A DNA stretch of 64,000 bases from Clostridia bacterium (GTDB lineage Bacteria > Bacillota > Clostridia > Acetivibrionales > DSM-2933). The notes under the pieces were generated by a model, which searched no databases, was not told where the DNA came from, and was given only the letters and a program-made list of their open reading frames with translations. The position numbers and the translations under genes are program-made. This document shows positions 27,218 to 36,889 of this stretch, in pieces. Numbering within the stretch: position 1 is the first letter of the stretch; each line of letters starts with the position of its first letter. The stretch covers positions 149,953-213,952 of the forward strand of contig JAOABQ010000045.1 in assembly GCA_026418275.1 (NCBI GenBank), read 5' to 3'.

Positions 27218-28156
27218 ATGTTAAGAGTGGACACCCATTGCGATACCATAACCAGGATTATGGAACTCAATGAGAATCTTTATAAGAATACCTGCCATTT
27301 GGATATCGAGAGGCTAAAGGGGATGGGAAATGTTGTTCAGTTTTTTGCTGCATTTATTGACCCGGCATACTGCCAGGCCTATGCGATGAAGAGGGCAGTC
27401 CAGATTATCGACCGGTTTTACAAGGAAGTTGAAATTTATAATGACGACATTACGTTGTGTTGTAATGCTGATGAGATTGACATAGCCCTGGGACAGAAAA
27501 AAATCGCTGCCCTCCTATCCATTGAAGGCGGAGAAGCATTGCAGGGAGAAATTTCTGCCCTTAGGATATTTTACAAACTGGGGGTAAGAAGTATCTGTCT
27601 TACATGGAATTATCGGAATGAAATTGCAGATGGGGTGGCAGACGGGATATCGGGAGGGGGACTCACTCCCTTTGGAAGAGAAGTGGTCAAGGAAATGAAT
27701 TCATTGGGAATGCTGGTAGATGTGTCACATATTTCTGAAAAAGGGTTTTGGGATGTCCTTGAAATCACGAAATATCCGGTCATTGTTTCTCATTCCAATG
27801 CGAAAAAGATATGCAGCCATAAAAGGAATCTGACAGACGAACAAATTTTGGCTGTTAAAAATAATCAGGGAGTTATTGGTATCAACTTGTATCCCTATTT
27901 TTTAAATGATAAGGGAAATGCCGCATTGGTCGATGTAATAAAGCATATTGAGCATATCGCCGGATTGGCTGGGCCGCTTCATCTTGGCATTGGGGCAGAT
28001 TTTGACGGTATTGAAAGTACACCGGAGGATATACGGGGGATCCAGGATATGGATAAGGTATTCAATGCACTTCTAAAACTCAATTATTCGCAAGAAGTAG
28101 TAGAGAATATTGCAGGAAAAAATTTTTACCGGGTGATGAGGGATGTCCTGATATAA
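27218..28156 (+). CDS. Membrane dipeptidase (peptidase family M19)
   Basis: A zinc-dependent dipeptidase-like amidohydrolase of 312 residues. Metal and active-site motifs are in order: DTHCDT near the N terminus, the bridging Glu in LLSIEGGEAL, DVSHISEKGFWDV, VSHSNAKKICSHKRNLTD and HLGIGADFDGIE. No signal peptide, so probably cytoplasmic. AATGAGGTG lies 7 bp before the ATG. It stands upstream of the aminotransferase gene. Confidence 0.93.
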   Translation: MLRVDTHCDTITRIMELNENLYKNTCHLDIERLKGMGNVVQFFAAFIDPAYCQAYAMKRAVQIIDRFYKEVEIYNDDITLCCNADEIDIALGQKKIAALLSIEGGEALQGEISALRIFYKLGVRSICLTWNYRNEIADGVADGISGGGLTPFGREVVKEMNSLGMLVDVSHISEKGFWDVLEITKYPVIVSHSNAKKICSHKRNLTDEQILAVKNNQGVIGINLYPYFLNDKGNAALVDVIKHIEHIAGLAGPLHLGIGADFDGIESTPEDIRGIQDMDKVFNALLKLNYSQEVVENIAGKNFYRVMRDVLI

Positions 28157-28325
28157 AATTAAAACTGTCAGCAATAACTATTTATAGACTGGCTATATTC
28201 TTTGAAAACATAAAATGAAAAGTAACTCTTAAAGAATTAAATTGAATTTTTGTAATCTTAAACTTGCAAAAAAAGATAAAATATAATAAAATGATAGCAA
28301 TATATGGTTGATAGGAGGTCTTATT

Positions 28326-29513
28326 ATGGAGCTTTCGAAAAAGGCAATGTCCATCAGTCCGTCTTCAACTTTGGCGATTGATGCAAAAGCAAAGAAAATG
28401 AAGGCAGATGGCATTGATGTAATCGGTTTTGGTGCAGGTGAACCTGATTTCGATACACCGCAGCACATAAAAGAAGCGGCAATAAAGGCAATTCAAGAAG
28501 GATTTACAAAGTATACCCCTGCGTCAGGGACATTGGACTTAAAACATGCTGTCTGTAGAAAATTTAAAAAAGACAATGGGCTTGACTATACCCCTTCCAA
28601 TATAGTAATCAGCAATGGCGCAAAACACTCCTTGGTGAATGCATTCCAGGCGATTTGCAATCCGGGGGACGAAGTGATTATCCCGGCGCCTTTCTGGGTG
28701 AGTTATCCGGAAATGGTAAAGCTGGCTGACGGAGTTCCGGTCATTGTAAATACTACCGAAGAAGACGGTTTTAAATTTACAGTGGATCAAATAGAAAAGG
28801 CAATTTCCAATAAGACAAAAGCCCTTGTATTAAACAGTCCCAGCAACCCCACCGGAATGATTTACAGTGAAGCAGAGTTAAGACAGGTTGCGGACCTTGC
28901 TGTGGCAAAAGGGATTTACGTTATCTCGGATGAAATTTATGAAAAATTGATTTACGACGGGTTTAAGCATGTCAGCATTGCTTCCTTCAATGACAAAATT
29001 AAAGATTTAACCATTGTTGTAAACGGTGTGGCAAAATCCTATTCCATGACCGGCTGGCGAATCGGTTATACAGCTTCCAATGCGAAAATCGCTGAAATTA
29101 TGGGGAATGTTCAAAGTCATGCAACTTCAAACCCCAACTCCATCGCACAAAAGGCAACCGTTGCTGCCTTGGACGGTCCGCAGGATGAAGTGGACAGGAT
29201 GGTGGCGGAGTTCGGCAAAAGAAGAGATTATATGGTTGAAAGAATCAACGCTATCCCGGGATTATCCTGTATAAAGCCCAACGGAGCATTTTATGTAATG
29301 ATGAATATCACGAAGATCATAGGAACGGAAGTTTGCGGAGCAGTTATCAAGGGATCGGACGATTTTGCCAATATGCTTCTTGAAAAGGCAAACGTGGCTT
29401 TAGTTCCCGGTTCAGGATTTGGAACAGATATCCATGTTAGGCTTTCTTATGCAACTTCATTAAAAAATATTACAGAAGGCTTAAATAGAATTGAAAAATT
29501 CTTAGAGAAGTAA
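28326..29513 (+). CDS. aspC: Aspartate aminotransferase (PLP-dependent, class I)
   Basis: 395 residues of the fold-type I aminotransferase family Ib. Motifs: GAGEPDFDTPQHI near the N terminus, SNGAKHSLVNA (phosphate cup), NSPSNPTGMIYS, and the PLP-lysine segment VNGVAKSYSMTGWRIGYT, with the conserved Arg near the C terminus (HVRLSYATS). The start at 28326 is chosen for TAGGAGG 7 bp upstream; an in-frame ATG at 28308 lacks one. Followed by a terminator. Confidence 0.95.
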   Translation: MELSKKAMSISPSSTLAIDAKAKKMKADGIDVIGFGAGEPDFDTPQHIKEAAIKAIQEGFTKYTPASGTLDLKHAVCRKFKKDNGLDYTPSNIVISNGAKHSLVNAFQAICNPGDEVIIPAPFWVSYPEMVKLADGVPVIVNTTEEDGFKFTVDQIEKAISNKTKALVLNSPSNPTGMIYSEAELRQVADLAVAKGIYVISDEIYEKLIYDGFKHVSIASFNDKIKDLTIVVNGVAKSYSMTGWRIGYTASNAKIAEIMGNVQSHATSNPNSIAQKATVAALDGPQDEVDRMVAEFGKRRDYMVERINAIPGLSCIKPNGAFYVMMNITKIIGTEVCGAVIKGSDDFANMLLEKANVALVPGSGFGTDIHVRLSYATSLKNITEGLNRIEKFLEK

Positions 29514-29592
29514 TATAATTGTCCTTGGGCGATCTGACAAAATTTTGTCGGAATTTACCCCAATATCAATATCATATTCATAAATATCTTTG

Positions 29593-29620
29593 GCGGGATC
29601 GGTAATCCCGCAATTTTTTT
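29593..29620 (+). terminator. Terminator after aspC
   Basis: GCGGGAT-CGGTA-ATCCCGC hairpin followed by AATTTTTTT. Confidence 0.9.
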
Positions 29621-29702
29621 ATCTCGAAAAGTAATAATGTGTAAATAATGTTTAAAACTAGAGAGTACTTCAATATTTTAAATGAAATAAAGGAGCTTTC
29701 TC

Positions 29703-29731
29703 TTGCTGAGAATTTTTGGGTATGATAAAAT
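29703..29731 (+). promoter_or_regulatory. Promoter of the glycosyltransferase-DUF2809 unit
   Basis: TTGCTG, a 17-bp spacer and TAAAAT, 45 bp before the glycosyltransferase start, which has an AGGGGGAC ribosome binding site. Confidence 0.65.
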
Positions 29732-29776
29732 GGGCCTACATCCATTTCGACAAAACATGATTTTCAGGGGGACAAA

Positions 29777-31351
29777 ATGATCAGGCTGCAAAAGTTCATT
29801 TATTTCATTTTTGCTTTCTTTTTAGGGGTCTTTATTATTGGTTCTATGTTTTGGAAAGCTGATCTTGAAATTTTACTCAATGTTGAAGTACCCATCAAAG
29901 AGGTACCGGTATTTGTACGGCAAAACCTTTTATTCCTTATTCTTTCCGCAGTGTTATTTTTTATCTTATATAGAGCATTGTTTGGGATTTGCTGCCGGCT
30001 GGAAAAATTCAAGCCATCCTATATTGTCCCAATTGTTCTAGGGTGTTCGGTTATTTTTCAGGTTGTCATCATGGTCCAATTGCCTGTAATTTCATTCGGA
30101 GACGCAGATTTCATATACAGCTATTTTGCTAAAGACTTTTTAAACGGAAATTATACAGCCCTGCAGCCGGGACAGTACTTGCATTATTACCCCCATAATT
30201 TAGGGATGACCTTGTATGATATGCTGCTTTTAAAAATCTTTCCCCAAAGTCTATTCGTTCCCAAAATCATTAATATTATGTTTACAACCTTGTCTTCCTT
30301 TATCATTTACAGGTTGTATAAGGAGTTTGATACCGACAATACAAAAAGACCGTATGGCGTTCTGGTTTTCTCATGCTTTTTCCTTCCACCGGTCTTTTTA
30401 AACAACCTTATTTATAATGACATCATTTCATCCTCTTTATTTTTATATGGTATCTATTTTTCGGTTTTGTATATGAAGAGGAAAGGATTTTCCTTTGCCT
30501 TGGCCTCGGCCTTATGCTTTGGTGTAGGGAGTTTTATGCGGCCCCTTGGAATCATCTTTGTGATTGCGGTTATCCTCGTCATGCTTTTTAAATCCTTGGG
30601 GGTGAAGAGAATTCTCATATTCGCCCTCATGTGCGGCTTATTGTTAAAATTCCCCCTCTGGATTACAAGCTTTTACTTTGAACAAAAGGGAATAATTAAG
30701 GAACCGCTGGGGAAAAACGCGGCACCCGTATTGAAATGGATACACATGGGGATTTCTGAAGAACGTTTTGGATACTGGGATGATAATCAAAGTCTCTATA
30801 TGTATCTCACCGATGCGAAGGGGGATAAGAAAGAGAGTGAAAAACTTTTTATGAAGGGTATTCAAGATAAAATCAGAAAGATGGGTCCTGTAAACTTAAT
30901 AAAAATGTATTTCAAAAAAGCAGTCTGGCAGTGGACTCAAGGCACTTTTTCAAGTGATGACAGTATATTATTTGATAAAGAGCTTATTTCCATTGTAAAA
31001 AAAGAAAATAATATGGATGTTTTTCAATATGATACCGTTACAAGTAAATATCTTGCTGAAAATAAAAAGGCAAGGGACGCAATCACTTGGTCTATGTATA
31101 TTACCCAGTTCCTTATGTTTTGTTTGATACTCTATTATTTGGTTGTATCCATAAAAAGAAAAGACTACACCGGGTTGCTGTTTGTTTTTATAATCTTAGG
31201 GTTTATTGGATTTTACCTCCTATGGGAGATTAAGCCCAGATATGTGTTCCCATGTTATCCGTATCTCATCCTGTTGTCTTTTCAAGGGATGAAGAAGTTG
31301 TCATTTATAAGCATCAAAAAATTCAAAAAACAAAATGCGGTAGAGGTTTAA
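29777..31351 (+). CDS. GT-C-type membrane glycosyltransferase-like protein
   Basis: 524 residues with about ten to twelve hydrophobic helices. After the second helix a large outer loop begins with GDADFIYSYFAKDFLNG, the position of the catalytic acidic residue in PMT/ArnT-like GT-C enzymes, and MRPLG follows a later helix (SFMRPLGIIFVIAVI). The likely role is transfer of a sugar from a polyprenyl carrier to an envelope acceptor; the substrate is unknown. The stop is 4 bp before the DUF2809 gene, so they form an operon. Confidence 0.75.
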   Translation: MIRLQKFIYFIFAFFLGVFIIGSMFWKADLEILLNVEVPIKEVPVFVRQNLLFLILSAVLFFILYRALFGICCRLEKFKPSYIVPIVLGCSVIFQVVIMVQLPVISFGDADFIYSYFAKDFLNGNYTALQPGQYLHYYPHNLGMTLYDMLLLKIFPQSLFVPKIINIMFTTLSSFIIYRLYKEFDTDNTKRPYGVLVFSCFFLPPVFLNNLIYNDIISSSLFLYGIYFSVLYMKRKGFSFALASALCFGVGSFMRPLGIIFVIAVILVMLFKSLGVKRILIFALMCGLLLKFPLWITSFYFEQKGIIKEPLGKNAAPVLKWIHMGISEERFGYWDDNQSLYMYLTDAKGDKKESEKLFMKGIQDKIRKMGPVNLIKMYFKKAVWQWTQGTFSSDDSILFDKELISIVKKENNMDVFQYDTVTSKYLAENKKARDAITWSMYITQFLMFCLILYYLVVSIKRKDYTGLLFVFIILGFIGFYLLWEIKPRYVFPCYPYLILLSFQGMKKLSFISIKKFKKQNAVEV

Positions 31352-31355
31352 TCAA

Positions 31356-31772
31356 ATGAGATCCGGGCGTAAAAGAATTGTATATGGAGTCTTCGTTGTT
31401 ATTGTGATTTTAATAGGTTTATCAACCCGGTATGGAGCAAAATTTTTGCCGGACTTTATCTCATTATTCATGGGGGATATTTTATGGGCATTCATGGTGT
31501 ACCTTCTGACAGGTTTTTTATTTAGGAACTTGCCAACAATAAAGATTGCGACTTGTACCATGGTGTTTTCCTTTACAATAGAAATAAGCCAGCTTTATCA
31601 TGCCCCGTGGATTGATACCATTCGAAGCAAAAGATTGGGCGGGCTCATTTTAGGATATGGATTTTTGTGGTCTGATTTAGTATGTTATACAATTGGAATT
31701 TTATTGGGTATTTTTATTGAAAAGTGTAGTTTTCTTAATAAGTACCTTTTTCAAAAAAGAGATAAACGGTAG
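31356..31772 (+). CDS. DUF2809 family membrane protein
   Basis: 138 residues, four hydrophobic helices. The family-typical motif EISQLYHAPWIDTIRSKRLGG is followed by GYGFLWSDLVCYTIG. Function unknown. Tightly linked to the glycosyltransferase gene upstream. Confidence 0.85.
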   Translation: MRSGRKRIVYGVFVVIVILIGLSTRYGAKFLPDFISLFMGDILWAFMVYLLTGFLFRNLPTIKIATCTMVFSFTIEISQLYHAPWIDTIRSKRLGGLILGYGFLWSDLVCYTIGILLGIFIEKCSFLNKYLFQKRDKR

Positions 31773-31819
31773 AAAGACCATGCAATTTACCATTAGTAGA
31801 TAAACGAGGTCAAAAAAAC

Positions 31820-32536
31820 ATGAAAAAAGCAATCATTGTTGGAGCAAGCAGCGGTATTGGCCGAGAACTGGCCAAAATACTTTCCGCAAACGGTTATATT
31901 TTGGGACTGGCAGCAAGAAGAACGGCGTTGCTTCAAACCCTTCAAAAGGAACTACCGAATCCCTCCCATATCAAGTGTTTGGATCTTTCCGCTCCCGAGG
32001 AAGCTTCCCGGAAGATTTCGGAATTGATTGACGAAACGGGAGGAATGGATTTGATTATTATAAGTTCAGGTGTAGGCTATATCAATGAAGACCTGGAGTG
32101 GGACAAAGAAAAGGAAACCATTGCGGTCAATGTCTCCGGTTTTTCAGCTGCGGCCAATGCTGCCGCCCAATACTTTATGAAACAAGGCTTAGGACATATC
32201 GCAGGCATTTCTTCCGTTGCTGCCATCCGTGGAGGAGCTGAAGGCCCTGCATATAATGCATCTAAGGCTTTCCAATCCAATTATATGGAGGGCCTTCGAA
32301 TCAAATTCAAAAAAAAGAAACTCAAAATTATGGTGACCGATATAAAACCGGGATTTGTGGATACTGAGATGGCAAAGGGAGAAGGGCTATTTTGGGTAGC
32401 ACCGCCAAAGAAGGCAGCAAAACAAATATACCGGGCAATAATAAAGAAAAAGAACCATGTTTATGTCACAAAAAGGTGGCTTATTTTTGCCTGGCTTCTA
32501 AAACTTTTGCCCTATTCCATATATTCGAAGTTGTAG
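31820..32536 (+). CDS. Short-chain dehydrogenase/reductase
   Basis: A 238-residue NAD(P)-binding SDR. The cofactor motif GASSGIGRELA is at the N terminus, followed by NVSGFSAAANAA, ISSVAAIRG and the catalytic YNASK. The GLAARR segment after beta-2 suggests an NADP preference. The C terminus is hydrophobic/basic (RWLIFAWLLKLLPYSIYSKL), as in SDRs that sit on membranes. The substrate cannot be inferred. Confidence 0.9.
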   Translation: MKKAIIVGASSGIGRELAKILSANGYILGLAARRTALLQTLQKELPNPSHIKCLDLSAPEEASRKISELIDETGGMDLIIISSGVGYINEDLEWDKEKETIAVNVSGFSAAANAAAQYFMKQGLGHIAGISSVAAIRGGAEGPAYNASKAFQSNYMEGLRIKFKKKKLKIMVTDIKPGFVDTEMAKGEGLFWVAPPKKAAKQIYRAIIKKKNHVYVTKRWLIFAWLLKLLPYSIYSKL

Positions 32537-32918
32537 AAATCATTAAACATTTCATAAAATGAATTATCTATTGGCAAGTAAGGTGTATATTTGGTATACT
32601 TAAATAAGAGACCAAATGAATGGTGTTATTTTATATAAACACTGCACTAAAAATCTTACATTGTGCTTAAGACATCCGATGTTTTTGGGATGACCTTAGA
32701 AGCAGAATGGTATAGATTTTTTTGTTGTATATTAATTGTACGCATCAACCTTTACAGCTTTTCAATAGTTTACTCAGTAAAAACATTTGACCGTTTGGAA
32801 AGGTTGTCTTTACAAACGCTATCCGCCCTTAAGTAATATATTCATTCTATTTTTTATTCGATAAAAGAGTCCATTCTGAAGCAAGCATATTTTATTCGTT
32901 TTTTAAGTGGAGGATAAC
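32537..32918. other. Intergenic region, 382 bp
   Basis: No gene seen. It contains a -10-like TATACT near 32597, and a piece with CACTAAAAATCTTACATTGTG (32646-32667) that resembles the left arm of the family B hairpins at 2687 and 38293 but lacks a matching right arm. The final 60 bp carry the TGGAGG ribosome binding site of the downstream gene. Confidence 0.5.
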
Positions 32919-35291
32919 ATGATAAGAATAGGATCAAATCGACAAGGTCCAACCATAGGAGTCCTTGTCAGTATTCTTGAGGAAGCGTGTCAATCCGAGG
33001 CATTAAGAGGCATTATAGACTTTGCGGAAAAACAGGACAGCCGCCTTGTCATTTTTGTTTGTTCTTCCCTTGGGAATCTTAGTGATGCAATTGAACATCT
33101 AAATTATAGAGTGGTTCAAAGTTTTGTTGGAAGAGAAAATGTTAATGGACTGATTATATTTACCGGAGCAATGGGAGACTACCTGTCCACTGCTGAAATT
33201 CAGAGACTTGTAGATTCCTTTAAGCCTTTACCGGTAGTGAGTATAGCGACCCAAGTAGAATCTGTCAGCAGTATTTTAGTAGACAATTACCATGGAATGT
33301 ATGAAGTAGTAGAGCATCTTATAAAAGAGCACGGATGCCGGCGAATTGCATTTGTCCGCGGCCCGGAAGGACATGAAGAAGCATTCATCCGCTTCAATGC
33401 TTATAAAGCGGTTTTAAATAAATACCAACTGGACTTCGATGAAAATCTAATTGTACCCGGAATGTTTTCAAAAAATTCAGGGATTGATGCAGTGAAAATT
33501 TTATTGGATGAAAGAAAAGTACAGATTGATGGAATTGTTGCTGTGGATGATGACACTGCTTCAGGTGTGTTAGCCGAACTTCATGAAAGAGGCATCAGAG
33601 TGCCGTTTGATATTGCATTGACAGGCTTTGACGACACTTTTGAAGCAAAGTTTTCTGCACCGCCCATTACAACGGTGAAGCAGCAGTTTTATGAGCAGGG
33701 ACAAAAATCTATGGAAACCATACTAAACATCCTTCAAGGGAATAGTGTTCATTCGAAAATTGTACTTCCAACCAAAATGGTGATCCGGGAATCATGCGGA
33801 TGTTTTTCCAATAGTGTAAAAAAAGTAGATTTAAAACCGGGAAAAAGAGAAAATCTTATAAATGGGGCCGAACTCCACAAAACTTTGTCCGAAACGGTTT
33901 GCCAAGATATAGAAGAAGAACTCAATCATTATTCTGTGAGGGAACAAAAGATCGGTCAGTGGGTAGAAAGATTAGTAAACGTTCTGGTTGCAGCAATGCA
34001 AAAGGGAGAAGGTTCGGATGACTTTTTACATGAACTACGGGGAATATTATTTGAATATTTGAAAAACTCCTGTGAGATAACACTTTGGCATAACATTCTA
34101 ACCATCTTGAGGAATCATTTTGTATATTTTTATAAGGAGCACGTGGATTGTGAAGCTGTAGAAGATACATTCCAAAAGGCTAGGGTCCTGGTAAGTGAAA
34201 TGATTTTAAATCATCAAATATTCAGTAAAAACCAACAGGAATACAAACTATGGCAATTAAGGCAAGTAAGCCAAAACCTGATTATCACATTCAATTTAAA
34301 AGATCTTCTGGATGTGATTGAAGAAGGTCTTGAAGTCCTCGGTATTGAAAGTTGTTATATTTCCCTTTATGAAAAGAAATGTATTTGCAATAAAGGTGAA
34401 AGATGGGTTTTGCCTGAGAAATCCAAACTTGTATTTGCATATGAAAATAATAAGAGAAAAAATATTGAAAATAAAGAAGTTTATTTTGAAAGTAAAATGC
34501 TTATGCCTTCGCTTGGCTATTTGGAACCACTGCCTAAAAGCTCTATTTTAATGCCTTTATCTTTCAAAGAGGAGCATTTCGGATTTATTGTTTACGGACA
34601 TGGGTCTGCCGAAAATGTGATCTATGAAACATTAAGGAGTAATATAAGCAGTGCAATCAAAGGCTCTTTACTGTTTCAAGAGAGGAAAAAGGCAGAAAAT
34701 GAACTGGTGGAGGCATTAAAGGAGTTATCCGTTAAAAACAATGAGTTAAAGCATCTTTCAACAAAGGATGAATTGACATCCCTTTATAACCGCCGCGGTT
34801 TTCTGGAACTTGCAGAAAGCTATTATAAGATAGCGAAAAGGCACCAGAATAAATTTTTAATTCTTTTCGCCGACCTGGATAAATTAAAGTTAATCAATGA
34901 TAATTTCGGGCATAAAGAAGGAGATGCTGCCATTATTGCGGCAGGACAAATCCTAAAACAAACCTTCCGGCAGTCGGATATCATAGGAAGGATGGGTGGA
35001 GATGAGTTTACCGTTTTAGCCATTAACGCCTGTCTAAAGGATATTAACGAAATCAAAAATAGGATCCAGAGAAATATTGACCAATACAATATGAATTCCA
35101 ATAAACCATACCAACTGTCTCTAAGCGTGGGGGCAATTGAATTTGATTCCAATAACGGTCTGGCCTTGGAGGATTTGATGGTAGCGGCGGATTACAATTT
35201 ATATCAAGAAAAACAGAAAAAACGGAAAAAGGATCATTCAATCATCTCAGGAGGCAAGAATGAGGATAATAAAACTACTGGAAGAGAGTGA
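32919..35291 (+). CDS. Diguanylate cyclase with LacI-type periplasmic-binding-like sensor domain
   Basis: 790 residues, no transmembrane helix. Residues 1-300 resemble the LacI/ribose-binding-protein ligand domain (GPTIGVLVSILEEACQSEALRGI ... IAFVRGPEGHEEAFIRFNAY ... IALTGFDDTFEAKFSAPPITTVKQ) without the LacI DNA-binding headpiece. A helical region and a GAF-like domain (about 440-600) follow, then a coiled coil and a GGDEF domain with intact GGDEF at about 693-697 (RMGGDEFTVLA). It should make cyclic-di-GMP in response to a small cytoplasmic ligand. ATG 32919 is preferred for TGGAGG upstream. Overlaps the acetyltransferase gene by 32 bp. Confidence 0.9.
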   Translation: MIRIGSNRQGPTIGVLVSILEEACQSEALRGIIDFAEKQDSRLVIFVCSSLGNLSDAIEHLNYRVVQSFVGRENVNGLIIFTGAMGDYLSTAEIQRLVDSFKPLPVVSIATQVESVSSILVDNYHGMYEVVEHLIKEHGCRRIAFVRGPEGHEEAFIRFNAYKAVLNKYQLDFDENLIVPGMFSKNSGIDAVKILLDERKVQIDGIVAVDDDTASGVLAELHERGIRVPFDIALTGFDDTFEAKFSAPPITTVKQQFYEQGQKSMETILNILQGNSVHSKIVLPTKMVIRESCGCFSNSVKKVDLKPGKRENLINGAELHKTLSETVCQDIEEELNHYSVREQKIGQWVERLVNVLVAAMQKGEGSDDFLHELRGILFEYLKNSCEITLWHNILTILRNHFVYFYKEHVDCEAVEDTFQKARVLVSEMILNHQIFSKNQQEYKLWQLRQVSQNLIITFNLKDLLDVIEEGLEVLGIESCYISLYEKKCICNKGERWVLPEKSKLVFAYENNKRKNIENKEVYFESKMLMPSLGYLEPLPKSSILMPLSFKEEHFGFIVYGHGSAENVIYETLRSNISSAIKGSLLFQERKKAENELVEALKELSVKNNELKHLSTKDELTSLYNRRGFLELAESYYKIAKRHQNKFLILFADLDKLKLINDNFGHKEGDAAIIAAGQILKQTFRQSDIIGRMGGDEFTVLAINACLKDINEIKNRIQRNIDQYNMNSNKPYQLSLSVGAIEFDSNNGLALEDLMVAADYNLYQEKQKKRKKDHSIISGGKNEDNKTTGRE

Positions 35292-36513
35292 CTTCAAGCG
35301 GTTTGTAAGGATTATATCGGATGCTTTTCCATCCTCTTTTCCATCGGATCAAGAAAGTCTTAAAACCCATGAGAAAGAACTTATAGAAAATCAAGAGAAA
35401 GATCCCTCCTGTAAGGCGTACGGTGTATTTGAGAAGGATACGCTAATTGCCGGAATGTTTTTGTGGGAGTTTAATATGAGGTTTTTGTCTACGAAAACCA
35501 GGCTCGGAGCCATAGGTCTTGTTTCTGTAGACTTAATGCATAAGAAGGAAAAATGCTGTAAGGATATGATAACCTACTTTATTGAGCATAATAGAAATCA
35601 AGGCGTACCGCTGCTTGCGCTCTATTCCTTCAGTACGGAATTTTATAAAAAAATGGGTTTCGGTTTTGGAACCAAAATGAATGAATATAGGGTAAAACCG
35701 GAGAATCTTCCGTTTAAAGGGATGAAGGAACACTTGGAGGTATTGACAAAAAAGGACCTTCCTTGTATCTTGGAGTGCTATAACCGGATGGCAGATAAAA
35801 CCAACGGGATGTTAGAAAAAAATCAATACATGGTGAGAAAACACTTTGAGGATCATACGCTCCGGACAATAGGGTATAGGAAAGATGGCGTGCTTTTGGG
35901 GTATATGGTTTGTAAATTTATAAAAGAGACCGAAGTAAAGCCCATGGGACATGATCTGTTTGTTAAAGAGTTGATATATGAAAACAGTGAAGTTCTTTTT
36001 GAAATGCTTGCCTTCCTGAATAGCCAGTCCACACAAGTAAGGCATATCATTTTGAATACCCAGGATGAAAATCTACACTATTTGCTATCCGACCCCAGGG
36101 ATGACACGGGTTACTATTTTCCCGCCATGGCCCACCAATGCAATCGGCAGGGGGTTGGGGTTATGTACAGGGTCATTGATTTAAAGGGAATATTTGAGGT
36201 TTTATCCAAACATAATTTTAACCAACAAAGCTGTAAACTTAGAATATCCATTTCGGATAACTTCTATATGGAAAAAAATCAAACTGTACTGCTATACTTG
36301 GAAAATGGAATACAGGTTCATCCAAATGGGGATACCTATGATGTTGAAATATCTATGGATGTATCGGATTTCTCCTCTTTAATCACAGGGGCTGTAAACT
36401 TTAAGAGTCTTTATAAATACGGACTGGCAAGTATATCCAGCCCTGACTATGTAGATACGGTAAACCGGATTTTCCATACCGAAGATAAACCTGTTTGTAC
36501 CATCGGGTTTTAA
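35260..36513 (+). CDS. Eis-like GNAT N-acetyltransferase with SCP2-type C-terminal domain
   Basis: 417 residues: an N-terminal GNAT domain (FVRIISDAFPSS; LGAIGLVSVDLMHKKEKCCKDM, the acetyl-CoA loop; ALYSFSTEFYKKMGFGFGTKMNEY), a second GNAT-like domain (about 150-300), and a C-terminal sterol-carrier-like domain (LRISISDNFYMEKNQTVLLYL). The architecture is that of Eis, which acetylates aminoglycosides and other amines; the substrate here is unknown. The start overlaps the diguanylate cyclase gene and has AGGAGG upstream, so translation is coupled. Confidence 0.88.
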   Translation: MRIIKLLEESDFKRFVRIISDAFPSSFPSDQESLKTHEKELIENQEKDPSCKAYGVFEKDTLIAGMFLWEFNMRFLSTKTRLGAIGLVSVDLMHKKEKCCKDMITYFIEHNRNQGVPLLALYSFSTEFYKKMGFGFGTKMNEYRVKPENLPFKGMKEHLEVLTKKDLPCILECYNRMADKTNGMLEKNQYMVRKHFEDHTLRTIGYRKDGVLLGYMVCKFIKETEVKPMGHDLFVKELIYENSEVLFEMLAFLNSQSTQVRHIILNTQDENLHYLLSDPRDDTGYYFPAMAHQCNRQGVGVMYRVIDLKGIFEVLSKHNFNQQSCKLRISISDNFYMEKNQTVLLYLENGIQVHPNGDTYDVEISMDVSDFSSLITGAVNFKSLYKYGLASISSPDYVDTVNRIFHTEDKPVCTIGF

Positions 36514-36783
36514 GCCTTCTTACATGTACTATTTGCAAATAAACGATCTTACGCTTTAACCCGATCTAAATATACTTTATCTTGACACCCTGCAAATCTA
36601 ATACACCCCAATCATGATCCTTTTTAAATTCCAAGTCAAATAGTCTTTCTCAACTCATTTCTTTATTAGACGATGGTAGCATTTCTAATCAGAGGTAAAG
36701 AAAATATGGAAAAATGTTTATATTTATATAGATTTTTTTCATACACGAATAATTTTTTTCTATAATGATGATGTTTTTCTATA

Positions 36784-36883
36784 CATAACAAAGTGTAGAA
36801 ATAGTAAAATTCGAGAGATGAAATACTTGGTTTACTTGAGTGTCAGAAACCGAAATTTTACTTTTGCAGTTCGATATCTATAG
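36784..36883 (-). repeat. MITE-like hairpin element, family A copy 3
   Basis: Reading the minus strand it starts CTATAGATATCGAACTG and contains TTCGGTTTCTGACACTCAAG and AGTAAACC, matching the core of 2764-2847; the other end is CACTTTGTTATG. The gap 36514-36889 otherwise holds AT-rich DNA with no gene; a TATAAT-like box lies near 36770. Confidence 0.65.
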
Positions 36884-36889
36884 CATGGT

